A DNA stretch of 64,000 nt from Quadrisphaera sp. RL12-1S (GCF_014270065.1 NZ_JACNME010000010.1:62001-126000), one strand, 5' to 3'. Positions 15,406 through 23,624 are shown, counted from the stretch's first letter. Notes: generated by a model from the letters alone, not told the origin. Program-made: numbers and translations.

Positions 15406-16401
15406 TCAGCGGATCGCAGCCGCCCACCCCGCGGGGTCGTCGGGTCCCGGGACGGCGACGACGGCGTGCCAGAGCAGCAGCGCCTCGAACCAGCGGCGCT
15501 CCAGGTCCCCGAGAGGCCGCACCGCGGCGTAGCCCTCCACCAGCGCTCGCTGCGCCGTCGGCGCCGTGGGCGCCCAGCCCGTGAAGCGCGTGCCGAGGTA
15601 GGTGCAGGCCTGGGCCAGGTCGTCCGCGCGGTGCCGCACGGACGTCTCGTCGAGGTCGAGCACGGCCGCCACCTGCGAGCCCCTCATGAGCACGTTCGCG
15701 GCGCGCAGGTCGCCGTGCACCAGCTGCGGGGTGTCGTCGTCCAGGTCGGGCAGGTCGGCCACCAGCCCCGCCAATCGGCGCGACGCCTCAGGGACGAGCC
15801 CGCGGTCGTGCTCCGCCAGCCACCGGAGCAGGTGCGGGCGCACCGGGGCCGGGGCGCCCCGGTCGGGACGGTCCGCCAGCGCCGCCACCAGCTCCCGCGG
15901 AGCGTGCGCGAGCGCGGCGTGCAGGTGCGCCAGACAGGCGCCCACCGCACGCACGGCGTCCAGGTCGGTGACGTCGAGCCAGTCGCCCTCGACCTGCGGC
16001 AGCACGCTCACCGACAGCGGCCCGAGCAGACCGTCGACGACGACGCGGGCCCGTCCGTCCAGCGCCGGGACCGGCTCCGCCACCGGCACGCCCCGCTCGG
16101 CGAGCAGGCGGAGCAGCTGCGCGAGGGCGTCGAGCCGACCGAAGCGCGACCGGTCGCAGGAGAGCTTGACCACGAGGTCACCGCGACCGCCGCGACCGCC
16201 GTCGGTCGTGGCCCAGGCGATGGCGTTGCGGTCGCTGATGACCACCCGCGGGACGGCCGTCACCGTCAGGTCCCACGTGGCGGCGAGCGTCGTCGTCGTC
16301 CAGCGGGTCAGGGCGGTCAGGTCGGCGAAGCCGAACCGCTCCCGCAGCGCCGTCGGCGCGTCGACCGGCTCCCAGAGCATGGACAGGCCAGCGGGCAGCA
16401 C
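15406..16401 (-). CDS. Aminoglycoside phosphotransferase (APH)-fold kinase-like protein
   Basis: This 331-residue protein has the protein-kinase-like APH fold. GDLVVKLSC supplies the ATP lysine. QLVHGDLRAANVL is the catalytic loop with its Asp and Asn, and AAVLDLDETS carries the metal-binding Asp. It ends in ALLLWHAVVAVPGPDDPAGW. Substrates of such chromosomal homologues are usually small hydroxylated metabolites, and resistance cannot be assumed. The GTG 16401 start is preferred because a TAGCGT -10 lies 7 nt upstream; ATG 16380 is the alternative. It is divergent from the PH-domain operon. Confidence 0.82.
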   Translation of the reverse strand: MLPAGLSMLWEPVDAPTALRERFGFADLTALTRWTTTTLAATWDLTVTAVPRVVISDRNAIAWATTDGGRGGRGDLVVKLSCDRSRFGRLDALAQLLRLLAERGVPVAEPVPALDGRARVVVDGLLGPLSVSVLPQVEGDWLDVTDLDAVRAVGACLAHLHAALAHAPRELVAALADRPDRGAPAPVRPHLLRWLAEHDRGLVPEASRRLAGLVADLPDLDDDTPQLVHGDLRAANVLMRGSQVAAVLDLDETSVRHRADDLAQACTYLGTRFTGWAPTAPTAQRALVEGYAAVRPLGDLERRWFEALLLWHAVVAVPGPDDPAGWAAAIR

Positions 16402-16408
16402 CCCCCGA

Positions 16409-16455
16409 ACGCTAGACGGCCACCGGGTTGCCCGTGATCGCAGAGTGCCTAGGGT
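16409..16455. promoter_or_regulatory. Two divergent leaderless -10 elements
   Basis: TAGCGT on the minus strand (16414-16409) precedes the kinase-like gene GTG by 7 nt. TAGGGT on the plus strand (16450-16455) precedes GTG 16464 by 8 nt. The two hexamers are only 35 bp apart, so the promoters must overlap. Confidence 0.5.
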
Positions 16456-16463
16456 CACCAGTT

Positions 16464-17042
16464 GTGGATCAGGGGCGCGAGACGGGTGCCGCGGTGCTGT
16501 CAGCGCTGGCCGACCAGCTGCACCGCGGCGAGAGGCTGCTGTGGACGGGAGAGCCCGACCCGTCGGTGCTCTTCACCGGGTCGGACGTGTTCCTCGTGCC
16601 GTTCAGCCTGCTCTGGTGCGGCTTCACCACCTTCTGGATCCACGGCGTGGTGAGCAGCGGAGCGCCGGCGGCGGTGGTGGCCTTCGGCGGCGTCTTCGCC
16701 GTCATCGGCCTCTACGTGCTGGTGGGCAGGTTCGTCGTCAAGCGGTGGACCAAGGAGCGCACCCGGTACGCCGTCACCGACCAGCGGGCCCTGGTCATCA
16801 CCGGGAGCTCCAGCGTCTCCGACGCCGACCTGCGGCGGGCTTCGGTGTCGGTCCGCTACGGACGCGGGAGGCGGCACGTCACCGTGACCGTCGGCCCAGG
16901 AGGCGGCTGGTCGCCCGCGGCGGTGTACGCCAACACCGGCATGGACGTCTTCGGCATGCGGGGGCCCCAGCAGTTCGGGCTGTACGACGTCGCCGACGTC
17001 GAGGGTCTGACCCGCGCCCTCAAGACCGCCCGCGAGCGCTGA
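16464..17042 (+). CDS. PH-like-domain membrane protein (paralogue 1)
   Basis: This 192-residue protein starts with a soluble head (GERLLWTGEPDPSVLFTGSD) and then has two transmembrane segments (about 43-62 and 70-92). A bacterial PH-like domain follows, with TRYAVTDQRALVITGSS and FGLYDVADVEGL. Proteins of this kind resemble the bPH membrane proteins of unknown function. Its 3' neighbour but one is a clear paralogue, and the gene between is a small membrane protein, so the three form one operon. A leaderless start is likely. Confidence 0.75.
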   Translation: MDQGRETGAAVLSALADQLHRGERLLWTGEPDPSVLFTGSDVFLVPFSLLWCGFTTFWIHGVVSSGAPAAVVAFGGVFAVIGLYVLVGRFVVKRWTKERTRYAVTDQRALVITGSSSVSDADLRRASVSVRYGRGRRHVTVTVGPGGGWSPAAVYANTGMDVFGMRGPQQFGLYDVADVEGLTRALKTARER

Positions 17043-17052
17043 GGGAGCAGCG

Positions 17053-17493
17053 GTGGCGGAGGGCAGCACCGCAGCGGCGTGGGACGACGTGCTGCGCGAG
17101 CACGCCGCCCGACAGCGCCCCGCCTCCAGGGCGGGGTACGTCGCGTGGCTGGTGCTCGTGGTGCTGCTGGTGGTCTTCTCCGTCCTCCACCAGCGGTGGG
17201 TCGGCGCGCTGGGCCTGGGCCTCAGCGCGTTCGGCCTCGTCCTGGACCGCCGGCGACGACTGGTCCAGCGGCCGACCACCACGGCCAGCGGCGATGGCCT
17301 CCTGATCTGCGCCGTGGACCGGGACCGCTACATCACCTGGGACCAGGTGCTGGAGGTCTACCCGCGCGCGGCGTGGGCGAGCTGGCCGACGGTCCGCACG
17401 CGGGACGGCTCCACGGTCGCCCTGCCGGGGGTGGACGACCGCGCGGCGGCGCGCCTGGAGCAGTTCGCCGCGCACCTCGGGGTGGGCCGGTGA
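17053..17493 (+). CDS. Hypothetical small membrane protein between the PH-like paralogues
   Basis: This 146-residue protein has one or two transmembrane helices at about 29-64 (LVLVVLLVVFSVL and ALGLGLSAFGLVL). A soluble tail follows, with YITWDQVLEVYPRAAWASW and LPGVDDRAAARLEQF, which resembles the second half of a PH-like fold. The start is GTG 17053, 10 bp after the previous stop. Its stop overlaps the next GTG by 4 bp (GTGA), so translation is coupled. Function is unknown. Confidence 0.7.
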   Translation: MAEGSTAAAWDDVLREHAARQRPASRAGYVAWLVLVVLLVVFSVLHQRWVGALGLGLSAFGLVLDRRRRLVQRPTTTASGDGLLICAVDRDRYITWDQVLEVYPRAAWASWPTVRTRDGSTVALPGVDDRAAARLEQFAAHLGVGR

Positions 17494-18059
17494 GCCCTGG
17501 CCCCGTCCCGGGGGTGGACCTGCGCGACGGCGAGGTGCTCCTGTGGACGGGAAGGCCCGACCCGTCAGTGCTGTTCACGCGAGCCGACGCCTTCCTCGTG
17601 CCGTTCAGCGTCTACGCGTTCGTCACCTCGGCGCTGTTCACCACCTGGGCGACGACCGGGGCTCTCCAGACGCCGCAGGCCCCACCCGGCCTCGTCGGCC
17701 TCTACGCCCTCTTCACCCTCGGCAGCGCCTACCTCCTGGTGGGGAGGTTCGTCGTGAAGCGGCGGACCAAGCGACGCACGCACTACGCCGTCACCGACCA
17801 GCGGGCCATCATCGTGACGGGGACGTCGGGGGTGTCCTTCGCAGACCTGACACGTCCCTCGATCGCGCTGCGCTTCGCGCGGGACCGGCAGCACGTCACC
17901 ATCGTGGTCGGCACGGTCAGGTCGCCCGTGGTCGCCTCCGCCTACGGGAACACGGGTCTGGAGCTCCTGGGCTGGCGAACCAGCCCGCCCTTCGCGTTCT
18001 ACGACGTCGCCGACGTCGCCGGCCTCACCAGCGCTCTGCGCACGGCGGCCCAGCGTTAA
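17490..18059 (+). CDS. PH-like-domain membrane protein (paralogue 2)
   Basis: This 189-residue protein parallels the first PH-like protein along its whole length. The head is GEVLLWTGRPDPSVLFTRAD, the membrane pair ends in LVGRFVVKRRTK, the domain core is THYAVTDQRAIIVTGTS, and the end is FAFYDVADVAGLTSAL. The GTG start overlaps the preceding stop. A strong hairpin terminator follows at 18118-18148. The tandem paralogy suggests a heteromeric membrane complex or a recent duplication. Function is unknown. Confidence 0.75.
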   Translation: MSPGPVPGVDLRDGEVLLWTGRPDPSVLFTRADAFLVPFSVYAFVTSALFTTWATTGALQTPQAPPGLVGLYALFTLGSAYLLVGRFVVKRRTKRRTHYAVTDQRAIIVTGTSGVSFADLTRPSIALRFARDRQHVTIVVGTVRSPVVASAYGNTGLELLGWRTSPPFAFYDVADVAGLTSALRTAAQR

Positions 18060-18117
18060 GCGTGATGCCACCTCCGGCACAGCAGGCTCCGAGGCGAGCC
18101 ACCTACCGTCTCGTGCA

Positions 18118-18148
18118 GAGCCTCAGCCGCCCCCCTCGGCTGAGGCTC
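18118..18148 (+). terminator. Intrinsic terminator-like hairpin after the PH-domain operon
   Basis: The arms GAGCCTCAGCCG and CGGCTGAGGCTC pair perfectly over 12 bp around a C-rich 7-nt loop, followed by TTCTC. The hairpin ends only 5 nt before the ATG of the next gene, occupying the place of its ribosome binding site. Confidence 0.75.
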
Positions 18149-18153
18149 TTCTC

Positions 18154-18678
18154 ATGCCTGCTGCAGGTGCTCCCGCCCCGCTGACCGTCCGCCGCGCCAC
18201 CTCCACCGACCGCGTCGTGCTCGAGCACCTGTGGGCGCTGTTCTGCCACGACCTGTCCCCCGTCACCGACGAGCTCCCGGACAGCTCCGGGCGGTTCCGC
18301 CACGAGCGGCTCGACAGAGCCCTGGAGGACGACGCGGGGTGGGCCGCCTCTCTCGTGCTGCGCGGCCCCTCACCGGTCGGCCTCGTCGTCGTCCGCAGTC
18401 TCGACGCGGACGAGCGCAGGCTGAACAGCTTCTTCGTCGTCGCCGCGGCGCGTCGTCACGGACACGGACTGGCCGCCGCACTGGCGGTGGTGCGGGCGCA
18501 CCCGGGACCGTGGGCCGTGGCGTTCCAGGACGTGAACGCCGCCGCGCGGGCCTTCTGGCCGCGCGTGGCGTCCGCGTGCTCCGATGACACCTGGACGCTG
18601 GAGCACCTGCCGGTCCGCGGGCGACCGGACCTCGCGCCCGACACGTGGATCAGGTTCACCAGCCGATCTGCCGGCTGA
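18154..18678 (+). CDS. GNAT-family N-acetyltransferase
   Basis: This 174-residue protein includes LTVRRATSTDRVVLEHLW at the N-terminus and VGLVVVRSLDADERRLNSFFV as the central strands. AARRHGHGLAAALAV forms a degenerate acetyl-CoA loop. WAVAFQDVNAAARAFWPRV completes the fold. The substrate is unknown. No Shine-Dalgarno sequence is available because the upstream hairpin ends 5 nt before the ATG, so either translation is inhibited by the hairpin or the start lies further in. A second acetyltransferase follows 35 bp downstream. Confidence 0.7.
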   Translation: MPAAGAPAPLTVRRATSTDRVVLEHLWALFCHDLSPVTDELPDSSGRFRHERLDRALEDDAGWAASLVLRGPSPVGLVVVRSLDADERRLNSFFVVAAARRHGHGLAAALAVVRAHPGPWAVAFQDVNAAARAFWPRVASACSDDTWTLEHLPVRGRPDLAPDTWIRFTSRSAG

Positions 18679-18713
18679 GCCGCCAGGACGAGACCGACGA
18701 GCAGACTGCAGGG

Positions 18714-19259
18714 GTGGACCACGAGCTGAGCACGCCCGAGGGGCTGCTCCTGAGGCCCTGGCAGGACGACGACGCAGAGGTCGTCCACGAGGCCTTCAGC
18801 AACCCGGACATGAGTCGTCAGGTGGCAGTTCCCATCACCGACCTCGGGACCGCGCGGGCGTGGGTCGCGCGGACCACCACCGGCTGGTCGACCGGTAGGG
18901 GGTTCTCGTGGGCGGTCACCCGCGCGGACGGTGCCGTGGTCGGGAGCGTGTCCGTGTCGAGCATCGACCGCCGGCACGAGGAGGGGTGGGTGTCGTACTG
19001 GACGCTGCCCGCTGCACGAGGACGCGGCGTGGCTGCGGCGGCGACCCGGGCCGCAGCGTGGTGGGCCTTCACGGAGGGAGGCCTGCACCGCCTGGAGCTC
19101 GGGCACCGCGCGAACAACCCCGCGTCGTGCCGGGTGGCCCTGGCTGCGGGGTTCGTCGTCGAGGGCGTGGAGCGGGCCAAGCTCCTCTACGACGGTGTGC
19201 GCTTCGACGTGGAGCGCCACGCGCGGCTCGCCACCGACCCCTGGCCGTCGCCGGCGTGA
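18714..19259 (+). CDS. GNAT-family N-acetyltransferase (RimJ/RimL type)
   Basis: This 181-residue protein has GLLLRPWQDDDAEVVHEAF at the start, typical of RimJ/L. VVGSVSVSSIDRRHEEGWVSYW is followed by LPAARGRGVAAAATRAAAWW (pyrophosphate loop RGRGVA) and NNPASCRVALAAGFVVEGV. Its role in N-terminal or small-molecule acetylation is inferred from the family. The GTG start at 18714 has GCAGGG just upstream. It converges on the VOC gene with a 15-bp gap. Confidence 0.8.
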   Translation: MDHELSTPEGLLLRPWQDDDAEVVHEAFSNPDMSRQVAVPITDLGTARAWVARTTTGWSTGRGFSWAVTRADGAVVGSVSVSSIDRRHEEGWVSYWTLPAARGRGVAAAATRAAAWWAFTEGGLHRLELGHRANNPASCRVALAAGFVVEGVERAKLLYDGVRFDVERHARLATDPWPSPA

Positions 19260-19274
19260 GCCGGTGCCCGTCCG

Positions 19275-19703
19275 TCAGCGGGGCAGACCGGGCAGGTCGG
19301 GGTTGTGGGCGACCTCCCACGCGTGGCCGTCCGGGTCGAGGAAGTACCCGTCGAGCCCGTCGAAGAACGGGCTCCGCTCCGCGGGCTTGCTGATGGTCGC
19401 GCCAGCGGCGCGCGCCGCCTCCAGGACGGCGAGGACGTCGTCGTCGGAGTCGCAGTTGATGGCGTACGTGGCGCCGCGGAACACCCCGGGCCGCGGTGCC
19501 TCCCCTGGCGCGGCCAGCCGCGCGTCCTCCGCCAGCGAACCCTGGTCGAACAGCGCGAGCATCGACCCCGCGTTGTCGAAGAAGCTGATGCTCGGCTGCG
19601 ACTCGGGCCGTCGACGCCACCCGAGCGCCTCGTAGAAGGCGGTGGAGCGGGCGAGGTCGGTCACGCCGAGGGTGACGATGGAGATCCGGGACGGCACGGT
19701 CAT
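19275..19703 (-). CDS. VOC-family (glyoxalase/bleomycin-resistance fold) protein
   Basis: This 142-residue protein has one VOC module pair. ISIVTLGVTDLARSTAFYEALGW opens the first beta-alpha-beta-beta-beta unit and the second ends DGYFLDPDGHAWEVAHNPDL, with the conserved Glu as a likely metal ligand. Members include glyoxalases, fosfomycin thiol transferases and many uncharacterised proteins, and no specific reaction can be assigned. The ATG 19703 start was chosen because it leads directly into the first strand. Confidence 0.78.
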   Translation of the reverse strand: MTVPSRISIVTLGVTDLARSTAFYEALGWRRRPESQPSISFFDNAGSMLALFDQGSLAEDARLAAPGEAPRPGVFRGATYAINCDSDDDVLAVLEAARAAGATISKPAERSPFFDGLDGYFLDPDGHAWEVAHNPDLPGLPR

Positions 19704-20033
19704 GCCGGCACCGTGGCACGGGGGTCCGACAGCGGGAAGGCCGGCGGAACTCCGTGGCGCCAGGGCCGCCGAGGTGGTTACCGTAGGCACGTGAGCACTG
19801 CGACGGTCCGCTCCTGCGGGCGCCCGGAGGTGGTCGGCGGGCTCTCCGCCGGCACGAGGTGACCGCCGCTCCCGGCCCCCTGCGGGTCGCCGGGCAGCGG
19901 CGCAGCGACAGCACACCCACCCGTCCGCGGGACGACCCTCGTCGTCGTCCTCCGGGTGCCCTGCCGCCTGCGCCTCCCCCAGGACCACCGCCCGCCGCCG
20001 GTACCGCGACGGGCCCTCACGGACAGGCCCCCG
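19704..20033. other. 330-bp gap with a possible 23-codon leaderless ORF
   Basis: The only suggestive signal is TACCGT at 19779-19784, 6 nt before a GTG at 19791. It opens a 23-codon frame ending at 19862 (VSTATVRSCGRPEVVGGLSA...). It could be a leader peptide or chance. Nothing else was recognised. Confidence 0.3.
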
Positions 20034-20537
20034 ATGCTCCCCCTCGACGTGCGCACCCTGCGCTCCTGCCTGGTCAACGCCTCCCGCAAGGAAGCCGCCG
20101 ACCTCACCCCGCCCGACCTCGCCGCCCTCGACTGGGACCACCTCGACCTGCTGGGGTGGCGCGACCCGAAGCTCCCCCGCCGCGCGTACGTGGTGGTTCC
20201 CGGCCACCAGGACGACGACGGCGGCCTCCCGCGCGGCGTGCTGCTGCGCCAGGCCGAGGCCGTCCCGCGGCGGCGGGCGCAGTGCGCGTGGTGCCAGGAC
20301 GTCACGCTGCCGAACGACGTGGTCTTCTACGCCGCCCGCCTCGCCGGCGCCGAGGGGCGGCAGGGCGCCACGGTGGGCACGCTGCTCTGCCGCGACTTCG
20401 AGTGCTCGCGCAACGTGCAGGTGCTGCCACCGCTGGCGTACGAGGGGTTCGACAGGGAGGCGGCTCGCCAGCAGCGGATCGCGGTGCTGGAGGAGAGGTC
20501 GCGCGCGTTCCTGGCGGCGGTGCTCAGCGAGGGATGA
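20034..20537 (+). CDS. FBP-domain (treble-clef zinc finger) protein, EF-G-binding FusB-like
   Basis: This 167-residue protein has an N-terminal helical part with ASRKEAADLTPPDLAALDWD. A C-terminal four-cysteine domain follows, with CAWCQD and then CRDFECSRN. This resembles the C-terminal FBP domain of FusB/FusC, which binds elongation factor G, although actinobacterial members are not shown to confer fusidic acid resistance. ATG 20034 is the likely start. It precedes the small membrane protein and the SPL-like gene by 43 bp on the same strand, so it may share their transcript. Confidence 0.75.
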   Translation: MLPLDVRTLRSCLVNASRKEAADLTPPDLAALDWDHLDLLGWRDPKLPRRAYVVVPGHQDDDGGLPRGVLLRQAEAVPRRRAQCAWCQDVTLPNDVVFYAARLAGAEGRQGATVGTLLCRDFECSRNVQVLPPLAYEGFDREAARQQRIAVLEERSRAFLAAVLSEG

Positions 20538-20580
20538 GGGTCATCGGGCGGGTGTCGGTGGTGGCGCCGATGCTGGGGCG

Positions 20581-20679
20581 GTGTTCCTCTTCTTCAGCAA
20601 CCGGGCGGGATGCCTGGGGTCGCTGGTCATCAGCCTCGTGGTGACGCTGCTGCTCGTGGCTGCCTTCACGCTGCTGTGA
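20581..20679 (+). CDS. Small membrane protein (32 aa) upstream of the SPL-like gene
   Basis: GTG 20581 opens a 32-residue peptide, MFLFFSNRAGCLGSLVISLV, continuing VTLLLVAAFTLL. It has a short N-terminal FFSNRxGC segment and one transmembrane helix (about 12-32). Peptides with the FFSNRxGCLGSL pattern recur in actinobacterial genomes as unnamed small proteins. GATGCTGGGGCG precedes the start. Its stop overlaps the GTG of the next gene by 4 bp (GTGA), so translation is coupled. Function is unknown. Confidence 0.7.
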   Translation: MFLFFSNRAGCLGSLVISLVVTLLLVAAFTLL

Positions 20680-21737
20680 CGCGTCGCCTGCTCGACGTCC
20701 GCACGGTGTTCGCCGAGCCGGCCGCCCTCGCCCTGCCGCGTGGCCGCGAGGTGGTGGAGCGGTGGCCGGACGCGGAGGTGGTGGAAGTCGCGTCCGCCCT
20801 GCGAATCCCGGCCGTCCACGGTGACGACGCCAGCGTGGACCGGTGGGTGCGCACCAAGACCGAGGTGCTCGCCCTCGGGGTGCGCAAGAGCCTGACCGCC
20901 CGCAAGAACGACAGGTCGGCCAACTGGATCGCCCCGTCGCTGTCCAACGGCTGCGCCATGGCGTGCGCCTACTGCTACGTGCCCCGGCACAAGGGGTACG
21001 CCAACCCCATCACCGTGTACGCCAACAGCGACGACGTGGTCGGGTACCTGCAGCGCCACGTGGCCCGGCAGGGCGTCAAGCCGGGGCCGGACCAGTGCGA
21101 CCCGTCCGCGTGGGTCTACGACATCGGCGAGAACTCCGACGCCTCGGTCGACGCGCTGGTGTCGGACAACGTGCGCGACCTCGTCCGCGCCTTCGCCGAC
21201 CTGCCCACCGCCAAGGCGAGCTTCGCCACCAAGCACGTCAACCGCGACCTGCTCACCTACGACCCCCGCGGCCGCACCCGGGTGCGCTTCTCGGTGATGC
21301 CGGAGCGGATGGCGAGGCTCGTGGACGTCCGCACCGACCCGGTCCGCGAGCGCATCGCGGCCGTGGACGACTTCGTGGACGCCGGGTACGAGGTGCACCT
21401 CAACCTCTCCCCGGTCATCGTGCACGAGGGCTGGCTGCAGGAGTGGTCGGAGCTGCTGGCGCAGCTGGACGACGCGCTGTCGGCGCGCGCCAAGGCCCAG
21501 TGCGCGGCGGAGGTCATCTTCCTCACCCACAACGCCGGGCTGCACGAGGTGAACCTCGGCTGGCACCCGAAGGGCGAGGAGGCGCTGTGGCGCCCCGACG
21601 TCCAGGAGGCGAAGCGCTCGCACAACGGCATGGAGAACGTCCGCTACCGGGCGCGGTGGAAGGCGGTGTGGGTGCAGCGCCTGCTGGACCTCATCGCCGA
21701 GCGCACGCCCTGGCTGACCGTCAGGTACGCCTTCTGA
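20676..21737 (+). CDS. Spore photoproduct lyase-family radical SAM protein
   Basis: This 353-residue protein has a radical SAM cluster motif CAMACAYC, with Cys93, Cys97 and Cys100 (CxxxCxxC, the spacing used by the SPL family). SNGCAMACAYCYVPRHKGYAN and later WVYDIGENSDAS and FATKHVNRDLL match actinobacterial SPL-like proteins. True SPL reverses spore photoproduct in DNA. In non-sporulating actinobacteria the role may be repair of UV-damaged DNA or another reaction. GTG 20676 overlaps the small membrane ORF. The conserved Cys for thiyl-radical transfer could not be located with confidence. Confidence 0.85.
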   Translation: MTRRLLDVRTVFAEPAALALPRGREVVERWPDAEVVEVASALRIPAVHGDDASVDRWVRTKTEVLALGVRKSLTARKNDRSANWIAPSLSNGCAMACAYCYVPRHKGYANPITVYANSDDVVGYLQRHVARQGVKPGPDQCDPSAWVYDIGENSDASVDALVSDNVRDLVRAFADLPTAKASFATKHVNRDLLTYDPRGRTRVRFSVMPERMARLVDVRTDPVRERIAAVDDFVDAGYEVHLNLSPVIVHEGWLQEWSELLAQLDDALSARAKAQCAAEVIFLTHNAGLHEVNLGWHPKGEEALWRPDVQEAKRSHNGMENVRYRARWKAVWVQRLLDLIAERTPWLTVRYAF

Positions 21738-21762
21738 CCGCCCTCCGCAGGGTCAGGTCCGG

Positions 21763-23505
21763 TCAGCGGTAGGCGGGGGTCCAGCGCGCAGCGCGCACAG
21801 CGGCGGCCAGCTGCTCGTCGGTGGCCTGCGGCGCGGCGCCGTCGGCCACGGCCTGGCGGGCGACCGCCTCGGCGATGGCCAGCGCTGCGGTCGGCATGTC
21901 GGCGACCTCCGGCAGCAGGGCGCCGTCCGGGTCGTGCTTGACCGGTGCCTGCTCCCCCAGCGCCAGCGCCGCCTGCAGGAGCATCGCGTCGGTGACGCGG
22001 GTGGCGCGGCTCGCGACCACGCCCAGGCCCACCGCCGGGAAGACGTAGACGTTGTTGCACTGCGCCACGCGCCGCCTGGCGCCGTCCTGCTCGACCGGCG
22101 GGAACGGCGAGCCGGTGGCCACCAGGGCGCGGCCGTCGGTCCAGTCGGACAGGTCCTGCGGCTCGGCCTCGGCGTGGGAGGTGGGGTTGGAGAGCGGGAA
22201 GACGATGGGGCGCTCCACGTGGGAGGCCATCTCGGTGACCACCTCGCGCGTGAAGATCCCGTGCGCCGAGGACAGGCCGACGAGCGCTGTCGGCCTGGCG
22301 TTGCGCACCACGGTGAGCAGGTCGAGCTCGCTGCGGTGCCCGGCGTCGACGCCCCAGCCGGACAGCTGGTCACGGCTCTTGGCGTAGCGGGCCTGCGCGT
22401 CGGTGAGCCCGGCCTGCCCCTCCACCAGCAGCCCGCCGACGTCGAGCACGTGCACGGCGGCGACGGCGTCGGCCTCCTCCGCCCCGTCGGCCACCATCGC
22501 CTGCACGAGGCGGTCGCAGACGCCGATGCCGGCCGACCCGGCGCCCACCACGACGATGCGCTGGTCGCGCAGCGGGGTGCCGCTCACCGAGGCGGCGCCC
22601 GTCATCGCGCCGGCCACCACGGCCGCGGTCCCCTGGATGTCGTCGTTGAAGGTGAGCAGCTGGTCGCGGTAGCGGTCGAGGATCGGCAGCGCGTTCTTGC
22701 TGGCGAAGTCCTCCCACTGCAGCAGGACGCCGGGCAGCTCCTCGCGCACCGCGGTGACGAAGGCGTCGACGAACCCCTCGTACTCCGCTCCGGTCACGCG
22801 GGGGTGGCGCCAGCCGAGGTAGTACGGGTCGTCGCGGAGCTCGTCGTCGTCGCAGCCGACGTCCAGGACGATCGGCAGCGTCCGTGCCGGGTCGATGCCG
22901 CCGATGGCCGTGTAGAGCGACAGCTTGCCGATGGGGATGCCCATCCCGCCGACGCCCTGGTCACCCAGCCCGAGGATGCGCTGGCCGTCGGTGACGACGA
23001 TGACGTCGACCTCGGCCCGCGGGCGGTTGCGCAGCACCTCGCGCAGGCGGTGGCGGTCGGGGTAGGAGACGAACAGCCCGCGCGGACGGCGGTAGATCTG
23101 GCTGAAGCGCTGGCACGCCGCACCGACCGTGGGCGTGTAGACCAGCGGCAGCGCCTCCTCGACGTGGCGCGAGAGCACTTCGTAGAAGAGGACCTCGTTG
23201 GTGTCCTGCAGCTGGCGCAGGGTGATGTGCTGCGCCAGCTGGCGGGAGGTGGCCGAGGTGCCCTCGACGGCCTCCACGGACCGCCAGGCGCGGGCCGCCT
23301 GCTGCTCGAGCGTCTCCACCTGCGGTGGCAGCAGGCCGCGCAGGCCGTGGGCGTCGCGCTCGGCCTCGGTGAAGGCGGTTCCGCGGTTGAGCAGCGGGTC
23401 CTGCAGCAGCTGCAGGCCGTCCACCGCCGGCGCCGTCGTCCCGGTGCTGGCTCCATCTCCCACGGGTGTCTCCCAGATCGCCGATCGGTCGCCGGTCGCG
23501 ATCAT
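21763..23505 (-). CDS. maeA: NAD-dependent malic enzyme
   Basis: This 580-residue enzyme decarboxylates malate to pyruvate. The family segments are QLQDTNEVLFYEV, YTPTVGAACQRFS (with the catalytic Tyr), GLGDQGVGGMGIPIGKL, FNDDIQGTAAV (metal and substrate Asp pair), the Rossmann VVVGAGSAGIGV, and FPLSNPTSHAEA. The size matches the large SfcA/MaeA type, which prefers NAD. ATG 23505 is chosen; upstream in-frame starts reach 23607 but would cross the divergent operator. It is divergent from an MFS-MarR operon, with a MarR-like dyad in between. Confidence 0.93.
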   Translation of the reverse strand: MIATGDRSAIWETPVGDGASTGTTAPAVDGLQLLQDPLLNRGTAFTEAERDAHGLRGLLPPQVETLEQQAARAWRSVEAVEGTSATSRQLAQHITLRQLQDTNEVLFYEVLSRHVEEALPLVYTPTVGAACQRFSQIYRRPRGLFVSYPDRHRLREVLRNRPRAEVDVIVVTDGQRILGLGDQGVGGMGIPIGKLSLYTAIGGIDPARTLPIVLDVGCDDDELRDDPYYLGWRHPRVTGAEYEGFVDAFVTAVREELPGVLLQWEDFASKNALPILDRYRDQLLTFNDDIQGTAAVVAGAMTGAASVSGTPLRDQRIVVVGAGSAGIGVCDRLVQAMVADGAEEADAVAAVHVLDVGGLLVEGQAGLTDAQARYAKSRDQLSGWGVDAGHRSELDLLTVVRNARPTALVGLSSAHGIFTREVVTEMASHVERPIVFPLSNPTSHAEAEPQDLSDWTDGRALVATGSPFPPVEQDGARRRVAQCNNVYVFPAVGLGVVASRATRVTDAMLLQAALALGEQAPVKHDPDGALLPEVADMPTAALAIAEAVARQAVADGAAPQATDEQLAAAVRAARWTPAYR

Positions 23506-23593
23506 CCCCGACTGGCCCGCGAGCGCACCCCGAGACGTGGACACGAGGAACTCGAGTCCGGCCGCGCCGGGCGGCGCGACGACGGGAGCTTTG

Positions 23594-23624
23594 TTGTAGT
23601 GACACAATTATCGTGTGACCACAA
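23594..23624. promoter_or_regulatory. Probable MarR operator overlapping the MFS start codon
   Basis: The arms TTGTAGTGACAC (23594-23605) and GTGTGACCACAA (23613-23624) pair at 10 of 12 positions around AATTATC. The dyad covers the region of the MFS promoter and its GTG start at 23615, an arrangement typical of MarR autoregulation. AT-rich AATTAT is the likely -10 region. Confidence 0.65.

Noticed and set aside
15406-16401. Aminoglycoside resistance gene
   Set aside because: The fold is shared with many metabolic kinases and there is no resistance context.
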